From NCBI GenBank assembly GCA_016946835.1, contig JACVTC010000343.1:1-41533 (forward strand): a stretch of 41,533 nt of DNA, read 5' to 3'. Below, piece by piece: positions 32,098 through 41,533 of this stretch. Numbering within the stretch: position 1 is the first letter of the stretch; each line of letters starts with the position of its first letter. This DNA comes from Neocallimastix lanati (nom. inval.). Taxonomy: Eukaryota; Neocallimastigomycota; Neocallimastigomycetes; Neocallimastigales; Neocallimastigaceae. Under the pieces are notes generated by a model. It was not told where the DNA came from and ran no database searches. It worked only from the letters and a program-made list of their open reading frames with translations. A program made the position numbers and the translations under genes.

Positions 32098-33392
32098 TTA
32101 TTAAAGCTATCTCCATTATTATTATTATTATTTACATTAGCTTTGAAATTACTATTAATATTTGAACTAGTAGTATTAATATCCTGATTTATTCCATTAG
32201 AATTTCTATTAAAATTATTATTTCCAGTGGGAATATTATTCTCATTAAAATTATGATTATTTCTATTAGCAATATTATTTCCAGTAAATTTATTATTTTT
32301 ATTAAAGTAATAATTACTACCATTAAAAGAATTATTGTAGCCATTTTTATTACTATTATTATAATAATTGTTATATTTATTACTATTATTATTATAATCA
32401 AAATTATTATTATAATTATTACCCATATCATTATTATTCATATTATAAAGATTATTATTTCTATTACTACCATTATTTTTATTATTAGGACATTCATAAG
32501 CTTTATGTCCTACTTGTTTACATGAGTAACACATAACTGATTTTCTAGCTTTTGGTTCGTAGTTATTATAGAATCTTCTTGTATCATAAGTATTATTTTG
32601 TTGAATTTGTTCTACTCCGTGATAATAATTATTATTATTATTAAAACTTTTATTTTTATTGTTACTATATCTACCTGGTGTAAACATTCTATTATTGGTG
32701 GAGTTTTCATTTATATAACCCATAACATATGATGACGCTTGATATGAATTATCTAAATTATTTCCATGTTCTCTTAAGCTCCTATAAATTGGATGATTTA
32801 ATAAATTGTTATTATTTTTATTTATGTTGTTTTGATATACCATAACATTCTGAGAATTTTTGTTTGTTATAGTTCGTACTTCAGCTTTTTCTGCACGTTC
32901 TGCTACTTCGAACGCTTCTGTTAATGTTTTACAGTTGGCCAAAATTACTTGAGAATGTACATATACCCTATCATGTATAGCATTTAAATAATCATCGACA
33001 CATATTAATTTTTTATATTCCAAGTCAAGTCGATGATAAAGAGTTAAATAATTATAATTAAATCCTTTAATTGTTTCATTTCTTTTTATTTTTAAGGCCT
33101 TTAAAATTGAACACTTATCATTTTGAGTAATTTCTAAATAATCTTCAATGGCTCTCTGGATTTCTTTATATGAGGGAAACCTTTTAACATTATTTCTTGT
33201 AGTACATAAAGATTTTAAAAGGTTTTTTATGTCAGCCTCTACTGCGTTCTTTACCCAAATAAAAATTCTGTTTGGTTCCTCGATGTTGTAAATTTCCATA
33301 ACATTTTTGAAATCTTCTATCCAAGAATCTATGTCCTTACCATAATTTGCTAAGTATGGTAAGTCTCTTCTAATTTTCGAAGCGTCCGCCAT
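32088..33392 (-). CDS. gag: Gag of element C
   Basis: This 434-residue Gag starts at the ATG at 33392 (MADASKIRRDLPYL), collinear with B. Residues 1-180 are the conserved capsid-like region (KDIDSWIEDFKNVMEIY, AVEADIKNLLKSL, LTEAFEVAERAEKAE). The CCHC zinc knuckle CYSCKQVGHKAYEC is at about 286-300. An Asn/Gly/Phe-rich tail of about 130 residues follows. The stop TAA is inside the frameshift signal. The frame is intact. Confidence 0.93.
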   Translation of the reverse strand: MADASKIRRDLPYLANYGKDIDSWIEDFKNVMEIYNIEEPNRIFIWVKNAVEADIKNLLKSLCTTRNNVKRFPSYKEIQRAIEDYLEITQNDKCSILKALKIKRNETIKGFNYNYLTLYHRLDLEYKKLICVDDYLNAIHDRVYVHSQVILANCKTLTEAFEVAERAEKAEVRTITNKNSQNVMVYQNNINKNNNNLLNHPIYRSLREHGNNLDNSYQASSYVMGYINENSTNNRMFTPGRYSNNKNKSFNNNNNYYHGVEQIQQNNTYDTRRFYNNYEPKARKSVMCYSCKQVGHKAYECPNNKNNGSNRNNNLYNMNNNDMGNNYNNNFDYNNNSNKYNNYYNNSNKNGYNNSFNGSNYYFNKNNKFTGNNIANRNNHNFNENNIPTGNNNFNRNSNGINQDINTTSSNINSNFKANVNNNNNNGDSFNNLN

Positions 33393-33451
33393 TTATCTAA
33401 TTATTATTTTAATTTGAAATTATATTCTTATATACTTTTACGAGTATAATA

Positions 33452-33478
33452 ATGTTATTTTTATTATTGTTATTATTA

Positions 33479-33525
<47 letters not shown>

Positions 33526-33900
33526 TCTTATTTTATATACTATTACTAAAATATTACTATTATTAAAATATTATTTATTATTATTAATTATTAATTCACT
33601 ATTACTAAAATATTATTTATTATTATTAATTATTACTTAATTCACTATTACTAAAATATCATTTAATTATTATTATTATTATTATTAATTCTTATTTTAT
33701 ACACTATTACTAAAATATTACTATTACTAAAATATTATTTATTATTATTAATTATTACTTAATTCACTATTACTAAAATATTATTTATTATTATTAATTA
33801 TTACTTAATTCACTATTACTAAAATATCATTTATTATTATTAATTATTACTTAATTCACCATTACTAAAATATTATTTATTATTATTATTAAAATATTAT
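33452..33900. repeat. TTA run and ~46-bp tandem repeats in C leader
   Basis: A (TTA)n run occupies about 33452-33522. It is followed by about seven imperfect copies of a unit with CACTATTACTAAAATATTA and TTATTATTAATTATTACTTA up to about 33900. Confidence 0.75.
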
Positions 33901-34010
33901 CTATTATTTTTTTTTTTTCTAAATATTATCACATATACTATTAATAAAATATTATTTAATATTAATTTTTATACTAAACTATTACTACTTTTTATTATAA
34001 TATCATTTCT

Positions 34011-34166
34011 TAATTAAAGGTTTATTCGTTTTTATACTGGTCCGAATTCCCAGTTGTCTTTAATTACTAATAAAGATGATAATAAAAAAAATTAACTATA
34101 CTAATAATAATAATTAAAGACTTATTCGTTTTTATTCTGGTTCGAACTCCCAGTTACCTTTAATTA
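34011..34166 (-). other. Paired 56-bp repeats with nested complementary ends
   Basis: Direct repeats at 34011-34066 and 34111-34166 share TTATTCGTTTTTAT, CTGG and CCCAGTT. Their ends are TAATTAAAGGT and GTCTTTAATTA in the first, TAATTAAAGAC and ACCTTTAATTA in the second. The outer ends pair perfectly over 11 bp, and so do the inner ends. This is a candidate packaging or dimerisation structure. Confidence 0.55.
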
Positions 34167-34198
34167 TTATTTAATAATAATCATAATAATTTTAGGTG

Positions 34199-34233
<35 letters not shown>

Positions 34234-34362
34234 TTTATATATTACTATTATAAAAAAAATTAATTATTTAATTTTAATTTAATATTAATTATTTAATTGT
34301 CTTTATTTTTTAAAAAGTAAATATCAATATAAATATAAATTTCATAATATTCTTGGTTTGCA

Positions 34363-34380
34363 CGCCCGGATTCTCCACCA
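34363..34380 (-). other. Primer-binding site of element C
   Basis: TGGTGGAGAATCCGGGCG on the minus strand, 4 nt inside the 5' LTR and identical to that of B. It implies the same tRNA primer. Confidence 0.85.
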
Positions 34381-34384
34381 TTTT

Positions 34385-35001
34385 TGATACGATATTTTAT
34401 TAAATACCGTATATGTTAGTTGGGCGTTTGTGCAAAAGGGAATTACTCCAAGAATATTATATTACAATAATTATATTTACTTTTTATTTATTTATCTTTT
34501 ATTATTTTATTTATTATATTTTATCATAAAAAAAAATACATGTTTTATTATTATTCCTTAAAAAAAAAGAAAATATTTATTTATAAATTATTTTCATAAT
34601 TATATTTTTTTACTAATTTTATAAATTTTATTTATCGAAACACTAAAATTAATTAATAAATATAAATATTCATAACTTTTTACTTATAACTATTAATTCA
34701 TATTGTTTAACATTATTTAAAAATTATTTTAATATTAACATCAATTTAATTAAACATTCAATCTCCGTTATAATTAATATAACTAATTTTACTATATTAT
34801 CAACAATTCTTTTAATATTTTTAATATTATTATTTAATTTAATATTTTAATAATTAATAATAATAAATTATCTTTAATAATATATTAATAATATATTTTA
34901 AGATTCATTATATAAAATTAATTTTTAATAAATATTTATATTAATAATTTTTCTAAATAATTTTTCTATTATTTTCTATTATTTTTACTGGACATGCATC
35001 A
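34385..35001 (-). repeat. 5' LTR of element C
   Basis: 617 bp, no difference from 25772-26388 noticed by eye. It is followed by AAAA and then directly by the LTR of element D. Confidence 0.92.
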
Positions 35002-35005
35002 AAAA

Positions 35006-35794
35006 TGGTATGGTTCATATAATTTTAGGAATATAATAATAATTAACACAAATAATAAAATTACAATAAAAAAAAAATAATTTGTTTTAAAATCAATATT
35101 TATTTATTTAAATTTATAAAAGAAAAATAATAATATAATTATTTATTTAATAAAAGTAAGTTATTTATTATATTTTATTTCACTAAAATTACATGTATTT
35201 ATATTTTTTTATCAAATTAAAATTTGTAAAGCCTAACTATTTTTTTTAATAAACTAATTACTAATTATTTTTATAAATAAAACATTTAAATTGAAATTGA
35301 ATTATTATTTTAGTTAATAATATTATTGTTATAAATAGTAGTTATATATTATTGAATTATTAATTATTTAATAATAGTTTAATACTAATATATATAAAAT
35401 AAAAATAAAGAGATTATACAGAATATTTTATTGTGGTTTAGTTAAATTTAGTAATTAAAAATAAATTTAAATTGATAACGAAAATTTTAATAACTAATTA
35501 AATAGATTTGATTATTTTCAATATAACATAATACAAAAGAAATATAATATTAATATATTAAGTGGGCAAGGACAATATTCTTGGCTAAAGATTTTTAATA
35601 CATTATAATGGAATCGGATCGATAATTCAAAAAGGAATTATAAGTTAATTAGTGATTTATTAACTTAAGATTTCTATTTAGTAATATTTGAAGAATATTG
35701 GAAAGTTCCAATTATATAGAATAGAATAATCTATAAGGTTAGAATAATTTATATTATTCTAGCACAATTAGTATTATTTGTTCATTCTGTATTA
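35006..35794 (-). repeat. 3' LTR of element D
   Basis: 789 bp, TGGTATGGTTC...TTCTGTATTA in plus-strand reading, so in element sense it starts TAATAC and ends CATACCA. It is separated from element C by four A. A TATAAATA-like box lies at 35196-35203 in element sense. Confidence 0.9.
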
Positions 35795-35814
35795 AGATGC
35801 CCCCGCTAAGACTC
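35795..35814 (-). other. Polypurine tract of element D
   Basis: Read on the minus strand, GCGGGGGCATCT borders the LTR, nearly the same as in element C. The pol stop is only about 20 bp away, so there is almost no 3' untranslated spacer. Confidence 0.65.
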
Positions 35815-35817
35815 AAG

Positions 35818-38800
35818 CTAGGTAGAAGCTGAGTTAAACTTGACAATATTTTTCAAATGAACATTACGATTCATTTGTATATTAGTAGCAGGATCAGCTA
35901 AAGTGACTGTATTGAATTGTTTCTTTACCACTTTCATAGGTCCAACAAAGTAAGGTTCTAATTTAGTTCGATTAAAGTTTCTTACTAGTACTAAATCACC
36001 TGGTTTTATTCTTTTAGCTTGATTCATACTGGTCTTTTCTTCTCTCCTAGTAGCCCAATATTTCGAAGCATTTTTGATATTAAATGCGGCCTCCATTACC
36101 CATTGGTAGTGTGATACAAATTTTTCCAGTAGAATTTCGTCAGAAGACTTATTTATACCCTTAGTTGGTCTGGCAGCAATGTCAAAAGGTTGTTGGTCCT
36201 CCCTTCCATAAACTAATTCAAAACTTGAATGGTTGGTGATTGAGTTTTTAGTAGTTCTTAAAGCCCAAAGTGCAGATGGTAAAATTTCATCCCATTCTTT
36301 GTGTTGTTGTTCTAGTAATCGTAATAATTTTCCAATTTCTTTATTACGATTCTCAACTAAACCATTGCTTTCAGGATGATATGGAGTGATAAATTTAACA
36401 TATACATCATATAAATCAAGGAAGATTTTTGTCATATCTGATGTAAATTGTGTTCCATTATCAGTAGTGATAATTTGAGGTACACCGTGTTGAGCAAATA
36501 CATTAATTAAAAATTTTATCACATCCTGAGAAGTAACATTTTCAGTGGGCTCTGCCTCAACCCATTTAGTAAAATAATCAACCACAACGATTATATATTG
36601 ATTATTATTTCTGGTTTTACTTAGAGGTCCTATAATGTCCAATCCTAAGTGTGTAAATGGTCCTTCCACTTCAGTTGGTTTATCTTCTGTTGGTTCAGGG
36701 TATGGTTGAGATTTATTTAATTGACATTTTTCACATTTACCTATAATTCGCTTAATGTCATTAACCATATTGTTCCAATAGTAGCTCTTTTTCAAACGTT
36801 GATATGTCTTGTAATAGCCTTCGTGTCCTATACTGTGCGCTTGAAAAATTAATTGAAGTTTTTCTTTTGTATCTGTAACTAATTTTCTATAATTATTGCC
36901 ATCAACAAAGTAGTCCACACCATCAATTGTCGTAAATTTTTCTTCAATAAATTCCTTAATGGTTCTTGAAAGCAGGTTTTCATCTTGTTCTTTGATAATT
37001 TGTGTTGTTAAGATAACTTTTTCTTTTTCATTTTTCATTCTTGATAAAGCGTCTGCAACAACATTATTCTTCCCAGCTTCATATCGTAAATCAATTCCTA
37101 ACATACTGACAGTCAAACACCATCTAGTATGACGAGAATTTTGTGGTTCCTTACTTTTAAGTAATCCGATTAATGGTCTATGATCTGTATATACTATAGT
37201 TTGCTTAGGATTTCCCATAATATAAGATTTTAATTTATTAATACAGTAAATTAGAGCAGCACCTTCTAGATCCGTAATTCCATAATTCTTTTCCGATTTA
37301 GATAAACTTCTACTAATATAATGAACCGGATGCTCCTTTCCAGTTTCATCATCCTTTTGTAAAAGCACACCGCCTATTCCATCATAGGAAGCATCTGTTC
37401 TTATAATAAATTCTCTATCAAATCTAGGAAATCTTAATATTGGGGCATTGATTAATCTTTCCTTAAGAATTTTAAAACTTTCTTCTTGTTCCTTTTTCCA
37501 TTCAAACTTAATACCTTTTCTTAATAGAGTGCAGAGAGGAGCAGTAACTTTTGCAAAGTCCTTAATAAAATTTCTATAATATCCAATGGCTCCTAAAAAT
37601 GATCGAAGTTCATGAATGTTAGAGGGAGCCCTCCATTCTTTAATATCTTCAACTTTGTTTTCCAATGGACTTAAACCTTCTGAGGATACTTTATGTCCAA
37701 GTACTTCTACTTCAGTTTGCATGAAAGAACACTTTTCGATATTGATTTTTAACTTATGTTCCTTGAATATTTCTAAGACTTGTTTAAGATGTTCTAGGTG
37801 TTCTTCTTCAGTTCTTGAGTAGATTAAAATATCATCGATAAAGTTATAGACGCATTTTCCTATTAAGGGAAATAGTATACGGTTCATTTCTCTTTGGAAT
37901 GTAGCTGGAGCACCTGTTAAACCGAAGGGCATTACCTTGAATTGGTAGTTTCCGAACTTAGTTGTAAAGGTAGTGATTTCAACACTATCATCATCCATTA
38001 ATATTTGATGATAACCAGAATAAAGATCTAATGTTGAGAAGATTTTTGCTCCATCTAAGCTATCAAAAATTTCCTCAATATTTGGTAAAGAATAAGAATC
38101 CTTCTTAGTTGCTTCATTTACTTTCCTATAGTCAATACACAGGCGCCATTTACCGTTCTTTTTAGGCACAAGTACTACTGGTGATGACCATTCTGAACAT
38201 GAAGGTTCAATTAATCGTTTATATATGAGTTTGGTTAATTCTTCTTTTAAGATATCTGTTTTTAATTTACTAAGTCGATAAAATTTTTGTTTAATAGGTT
38301 TAACTCCTTCCTTAAGAATAATTTTGTGTGGTGATAAATCTGAAGGTGTTAATTCTTCAGAAGAAGTTGCAATTATATCAATATATTCTTCAAGTAATTT
38401 AGTAATAGCTTCTCTATAATTTGAATTAATTGTACTTTGAAAAACTGTGTCATATATATATTTTATGGGTGGTAATCCTTCAATCGTTTTCAATTGTTGC
38501 TTAGCTTCTTGGTGATTCAATGCTTTGATTACACATAATAATTTTTCTTCGTCATCATATTCATTATTAATAGGTGTAATTTCTTCAATTAAACCTTGAT
38601 CATTAAATCGACAAAGACTATATCTAATTGGATGTATAAATAACTGGTTATCAATTTGAGTTTTGAGGTTGATTAATATATCATAGAATGGATCCTCCTT
38701 GTCTATAATTCTACACATAACAAGTAGTTCTAGTTCATTAATTTTTACGGGAACTTTGATTAACACATCTTCTGAGTAATCATCATTCATCGTTGCTAAA

Positions 38801-39815
38801 CGTATTCGTCCTGCACTAACTCCTATAGGTTCATACTGATAAGGTAATTTATCTAAAAATTGCTTTGTGATAATACTTAAGTTGCTACATGAATCTATTA
38901 AAGCCTTACCATGAACTCCATCTACTATTACATCAACCATAGCAATATCATCTTCTTGTGGTTCATGATGTTTACTTTTATATGTATGATCTATATTGTT
39001 CGTTATTATTGTAGTAGCACACATATTATCCACTGCACCTGAAATTTTAGTATTATTCTTTTCTAATTTAAGTCCTTGTGATACTTGAGACCGTATCTTT
39101 GGAGCAACGTCCAATAATTGTCCAAATGTAATATTGCAATTACTGGAGTTTAAATCTTTGATCACGTCATAACTATCACAATCAATTTGCATTTGTATTC
39201 TTTTTGGAATTCTAGTTGGCATAATTTCAGTTGATTTTTCTGATGATTTTTCTTGAATTAATTTATTTAAAGTTTGTTTAGAATTATTTCCTTCCTGAGA
39301 AGTTTCATCATTAATAATATTAACATTACTATTTTTATTATTTTCCACAGAAGTACTAGTACTAGCTCTTTCCTTATCTCTTAGCTCTTTCTCAATCCTC
39401 TTTTCTTTCTCTATTCTGGGTTGAGCCATAATCGAAGGATGTAATTGAGTTGTTGGCTTTTTGACTGGTCGCGATGTTCCCCTTAATTGATTTTCTTTTT
39501 GTTTTCGTAAACCTGGAGTAACTATTGGCTTAGGATCATCTCTTAGACTACGGTGAACCCTCTTTCCTCTTTGGTCACTAGTCTCTTCATCTTTAGGATT
39601 TGCCTTTCTCTTTATAACGTTTACTAAGTAATCCAATTCTTTGGAACCATCCGACTCATCATCAAAATCTTCGTAATAATCCGTAGTAGTACCTTCTTGG
39701 AAATCAGCAATTTCTTCATAATCATCATCTTCTTTTAAGTCAACTATTTTGAAACGATGGCAGACTGAAGCAATTTTTTTGACGATGGGAGTGCTTCTAC
39801 TCCCTTTTAGTGGTT
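35818..39815 (-). CDS. pol: Pol polyprotein of element D (PR-RT-RH-IN)
   Basis: The -1 frame entered from gag is open from the slippery site and begins PLKGSRSTPIVKK. There is no ATG near the start; the non-ATG codon TTG at 39636 begins the 1272 residues counted here. The N-terminal part is acidic, then basic with an EKEKRIEKELRDKERAS coiled stretch. The protease has LIDSCSNLSII with Asp 248. RT has FIDD with its first Asp at 601, Phe replacing the usual Tyr. RNase H has TDAS with Asp 748 and ends VADALSRM near 850. Integrase has HHCC (HSIGHE...CEKCQ, 931-974), D near 999, D near 1059 (TDNGTQF) and E near 1091-1095. The tail has YFVGPMKVV. The frame is intact and more compact than B or C. Confidence 0.95.
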
Positions 39816-39819
39816 TAAA
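39787..39819 (-). promoter_or_regulatory. -1 frameshift signal of element D
   Basis: The gag end reads CAT TTA AAC CAC TAA. The heptamer T TTA AAC (39813-39819), 8 nt, then a perfect 6-bp hairpin GGGAGT/ACTCCC (39787-39804) with the loop AGAAGC. The pol frame continues without a stop. Confidence 0.82.
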
Positions 39820-40723
39820 TGATTTTCATAAAACTTCTTGCGGTTATTTTCCAATATAGAATTTAATTTAGGACAGTTTCGTTTGGTATGTCCTTCATTG
39901 CTACAAAACCAGCAAGTACTAATTTTCATTTCTTTCATCTTGTTAGTGATATTTTCTATAGATACATTTTTGTGGGTTTTTGGTTTGTTAAAATCATTTG
40001 AAATGTTCTTATTAAAATTACTTTTAGAGTTAAGGAGATTGTAATGAGTCTTATCATAATATTCAGTACTATTTTTAATAGATAAACGATCAACTTTTTC
40101 GGCTATAGCGAACGCTTTGGTAATAGAAATATGGTCTTTAAGCATAACCTTTCTCCATGCGTCAGGATTATTGGTTAAGGAATCTGCATAATCTAAAACA
40201 CTAATTTTTCTTCTTCTCTTTTTATCCAATTTATGGTACAAAGATCTATAACGGACATTAAAATCTTTAACTTTCTCGTTCTTCTTTATTTTCATGGAAC
40301 GTAATTCTCGTAACAAATTGGTTTGATCTTCTTTAAGTCCATAGAAAGTCTTCAGATGATTTATGATTTCATCAAGGCTTGGTAGGTGCTAGTAGATTCA
40401 CTTTCTTCATCATCTTCTCCTTCACTATCGCTATCGAAATCAGAATCTTCATCTTCAGTAAGGTCATTTCCATCTTCTAGTTCTTGGATAATTTCTCTTG
40501 GTTCTCCAGAAGCCGTTAATATACAAGCAGTAAAAATAGTTTCAGGATCCTTGATATGTTGGTATTTTATCCATGCCTTTAACTCGTTTGCCCAGGAATT
40601 GATGTCTAGGTTTTGTTTAGTAAGCTTTTCAAAATCTTTTAATTCTTTCTTTAATTCTCGGAAGCTAAGCTTACTTTCTGGAGTACTCTCTGTTGGAGTA
40701 CTGGAAGTACTGGATGTTCTCAT
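39807..40723 (-). pseudogene. gag: Gag of element D, one-base frameshift
   Basis: ATG at 40723 (MRTSSTSSTPTE) opens 120 residues including an acidic block (DLTEDEDSDFDSDSEG). The frame then stops at 40361. The rest of Gag continues in another frame to 39807, including the LRELRSMKIKKNEK region and the CCHC knuckle CWFCSNEGHTKRNC. The copy at 505-3261 has CCC where this has CC (40381-40382 on this strand) and stays in frame there as PSLDEIINHLKTFYGL. So one C has been lost here, or it is a base error. Together the parts make a Gag of about 305 residues. If real, the element would need Gag from another copy. Confidence 0.85.
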
Positions 40724-40873
40724 TAAATAAAATTTATTGTATCTATAGAATGCTAAACCTCGTAATGTATAAATTGTTATAAAAAAGTAAAAATAAAAAA
40801 ATTAAAAAAATAATCTTTTAACTAATAAAATTATTAATTATTTATTATTAATCACTTATTAAATTATAATAAT

Positions 40874-41037
40874 CGTGCAATCTGATAGTACACACTATCT
40901 GACGTGCAGCTTACCTCTTGAAAGGTGTCATGCCACGCGTGTGCCACGGTTACTATTTTCAATATAAAAAATAGCAGTCCAGAGCCTACTAGCCCAATTA
41001 CTATGTAGGATAAACTTAACCCGGAAATCTATGCACG
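40874..41037 (-). other. GC-richer structured leader of element D
   Basis: 164 nt closed by TGCACG/CGTGCA, containing the hairpin CTATTTT/AAAATAG (40953-40974) and a GATAGT-GTGT-ACTATC hairpin near 40884-40900. It is nearly identical in D' despite indels elsewhere, suggesting a constrained RNA element. Confidence 0.55.
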
Positions 41038-41205
41038 AATATTAGTTTAATTTAATAATAAATTAATAGTTTTAACAATTAATAATAATTAGTTAAAAAT
41101 ATAAAAAATTGTTTTTTTTTTTTCAAAAAAATATTTGTTTTATTAGAAAAATTATTTATTAATAGTATAATTTTTATCCCAAATGTATTAATTCTATATT
41201 ATATT

Positions 41206-41223
41206 CCCCTGATATCTCCACCA
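41206..41223 (-). other. Primer-binding site of element D
   Basis: Minus-strand TGGTGGAGATATCAGGGG, 8 nt inside the 5' LTR. The matching tRNA 3' end would be T-stem side CCTGA, acceptor TATCTCC, A, CCA: a different tRNA from that of B and C. Confidence 0.75.
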
Positions 41224-41231
41224 ATTTTTCA

Positions 41232-41533
41232 TGGTATGGTTCATATAATTTTAGGAATATAATAATAATTAACAACAAATAATAAAATTACAATAAAAAA
41301 AAAAATAATTTGTTTTAAAATCAATATTTATTTATTTAAATTTATAAAAGAAAATAATAATATAATTATTTATTTAATAAAAGTAAGTTATTTATTATAT
41401 TTTATTTCACTAAAATTACATGTATTTATATTTTTTATCAAATTAAAATTTGTAAAGCCTAACTATTTTTTTAATAAACTAATTACTAATTATTTTATAA
41501 ATAAAACATTTAAATTGAAATTGAATTATTTTT
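41232..41533 (-). repeat. 5' LTR of element D (partial)
   Basis: The first 302 bp in plus-strand reading match 35006 onward. Most differences from the 3' LTR are one-base changes in A or T runs. The window ends inside it. Confidence 0.9.

Larger units (their letters stand above)
33393..34362 (-). other. Long 5' leader of element C
   Basis: About 970 bp between primer site and gag, long compared with B (about 200 bp). Next to gag are a TTA trinucleotide run and a tandem repeat block. Further up is a pair of 56-bp direct repeats able to form nested stems. It ends in a T tract (34200-34226). No ORF is credible; a plus-strand poly-Leu frame at 33452 comes from the microsatellite. Confidence 0.6.
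25772..35001 (-). mobile_element. Element C: full-length Ty3/gypsy retrotransposon
   Basis: This 9.2-kb minus-strand element has 617-bp LTRs of equal length that look identical, hence a young insertion. Its Gag, Pol, primer site and 3' hairpin place it in the same lineage as B, but the LTRs differ except at the tips (TGATACGATAT) and in a nearby GGGCG block. Pol is split by a one-base deletion in an A run before the protease. The flanks are AAAA on both sides (25768-25771, 35002-35005), giving a perfect 4-bp duplication. Confidence 0.95.
35006..41533 (-). mobile_element. Element D: Ty3/gypsy retrotransposon, 5' LTR cut by window
   Basis: This minus-strand element has its 3' LTR at 35006-35794, followed by pol, frameshift signal, gag, leader and primer site, and a 5' LTR starting at 41232 and running off the window. 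Pol is open throughout; gag has one missing base. Pol lacks the Asn-rich insertions of B and C. It is the same family as the truncated inverted copy at 505-3261. Confidence 0.95.

Noticed and set aside
33452-33640. Poly-Leu frame in the C leader
   Set aside because: A reading of the TTA microsatellite, with no start context or conservation.
34118-34168. GGTTCGAACTCC resembling a tRNA B box or T arm
   Set aside because: It does not give a 5-bp T stem, no A box or acceptor stem is nearby, and the sister repeat at 34041-34050 has diverged from it. A tRNA gene is not supported.

Overview
The window is an extremely A+T-rich eukaryotic sequence made almost entirely of Ty3/gypsy-type LTR retrotransposons. 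I see no host protein gene, tRNA, rRNA or CRISPR array. The coding regions are full of asparagine (AAT/AAC) runs and the non-coding DNA is close to pure A/T. This suits a very AT-rich lower eukaryote, such as an anaerobic gut fungus (Neocallimastigomycota), another early-diverging fungus, or an amoebozoan. The sequence alone does not decide which. Both window edges lie inside LTR-like repeats, so it may be a whole contig that stopped in repeats.

Layout, left to right. 1-504: LTR-like remnant. 505-3261 (+): truncated, degraded copy of the D family (called D'), with LTR, primer site, gag and the start of pol. 3262-4161: AT-rich, with a hairpin-dense stretch, possibly another LTR. 4167-5075 and 5080-6852: two tandem solo LTRs of one family (R1, R2); R2 is interrupted at 6066-6800 by a third solo LTR (S) with a clear 5-bp target duplication. 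6856-17122 (-): element B, full length, intact gag and a 2.1-kilo-residue pol. 17127-17830: solo LTR X. 17835-24750 (+): element G, with gag and a pol broken by one base in the protease. 24754-25767: probable solo LTR H. 25772-35001 (-): element C, same lineage as B, identical-length LTRs, pol broken by one base. 35006 to the window end (-): element D, with a one-base break in gag, an intact pol and a cut 5' LTR.

Each element encodes Gag (capsid region plus a CCHC zinc knuckle) and Pol in the order protease, reverse transcriptase, RNase H, integrase with a GPY/F-type tail. In all four families pol lies in the -1 frame of gag. The gag end carries a slippery heptamer TTTAAA(A/C/T), then 7-8 nt, then a GGGA-headed hairpin: a conserved -1 ribosomal frameshift signal.

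The most striking large-scale pattern is that at eight successive boundaries one element ends in ...CA (or ...TA), is followed by only 3-5 A residues, and the next element starts TGA or TGG. Different families appear to have inserted serially at the oligo-A junctions between earlier LTRs, recreating the same target each time.
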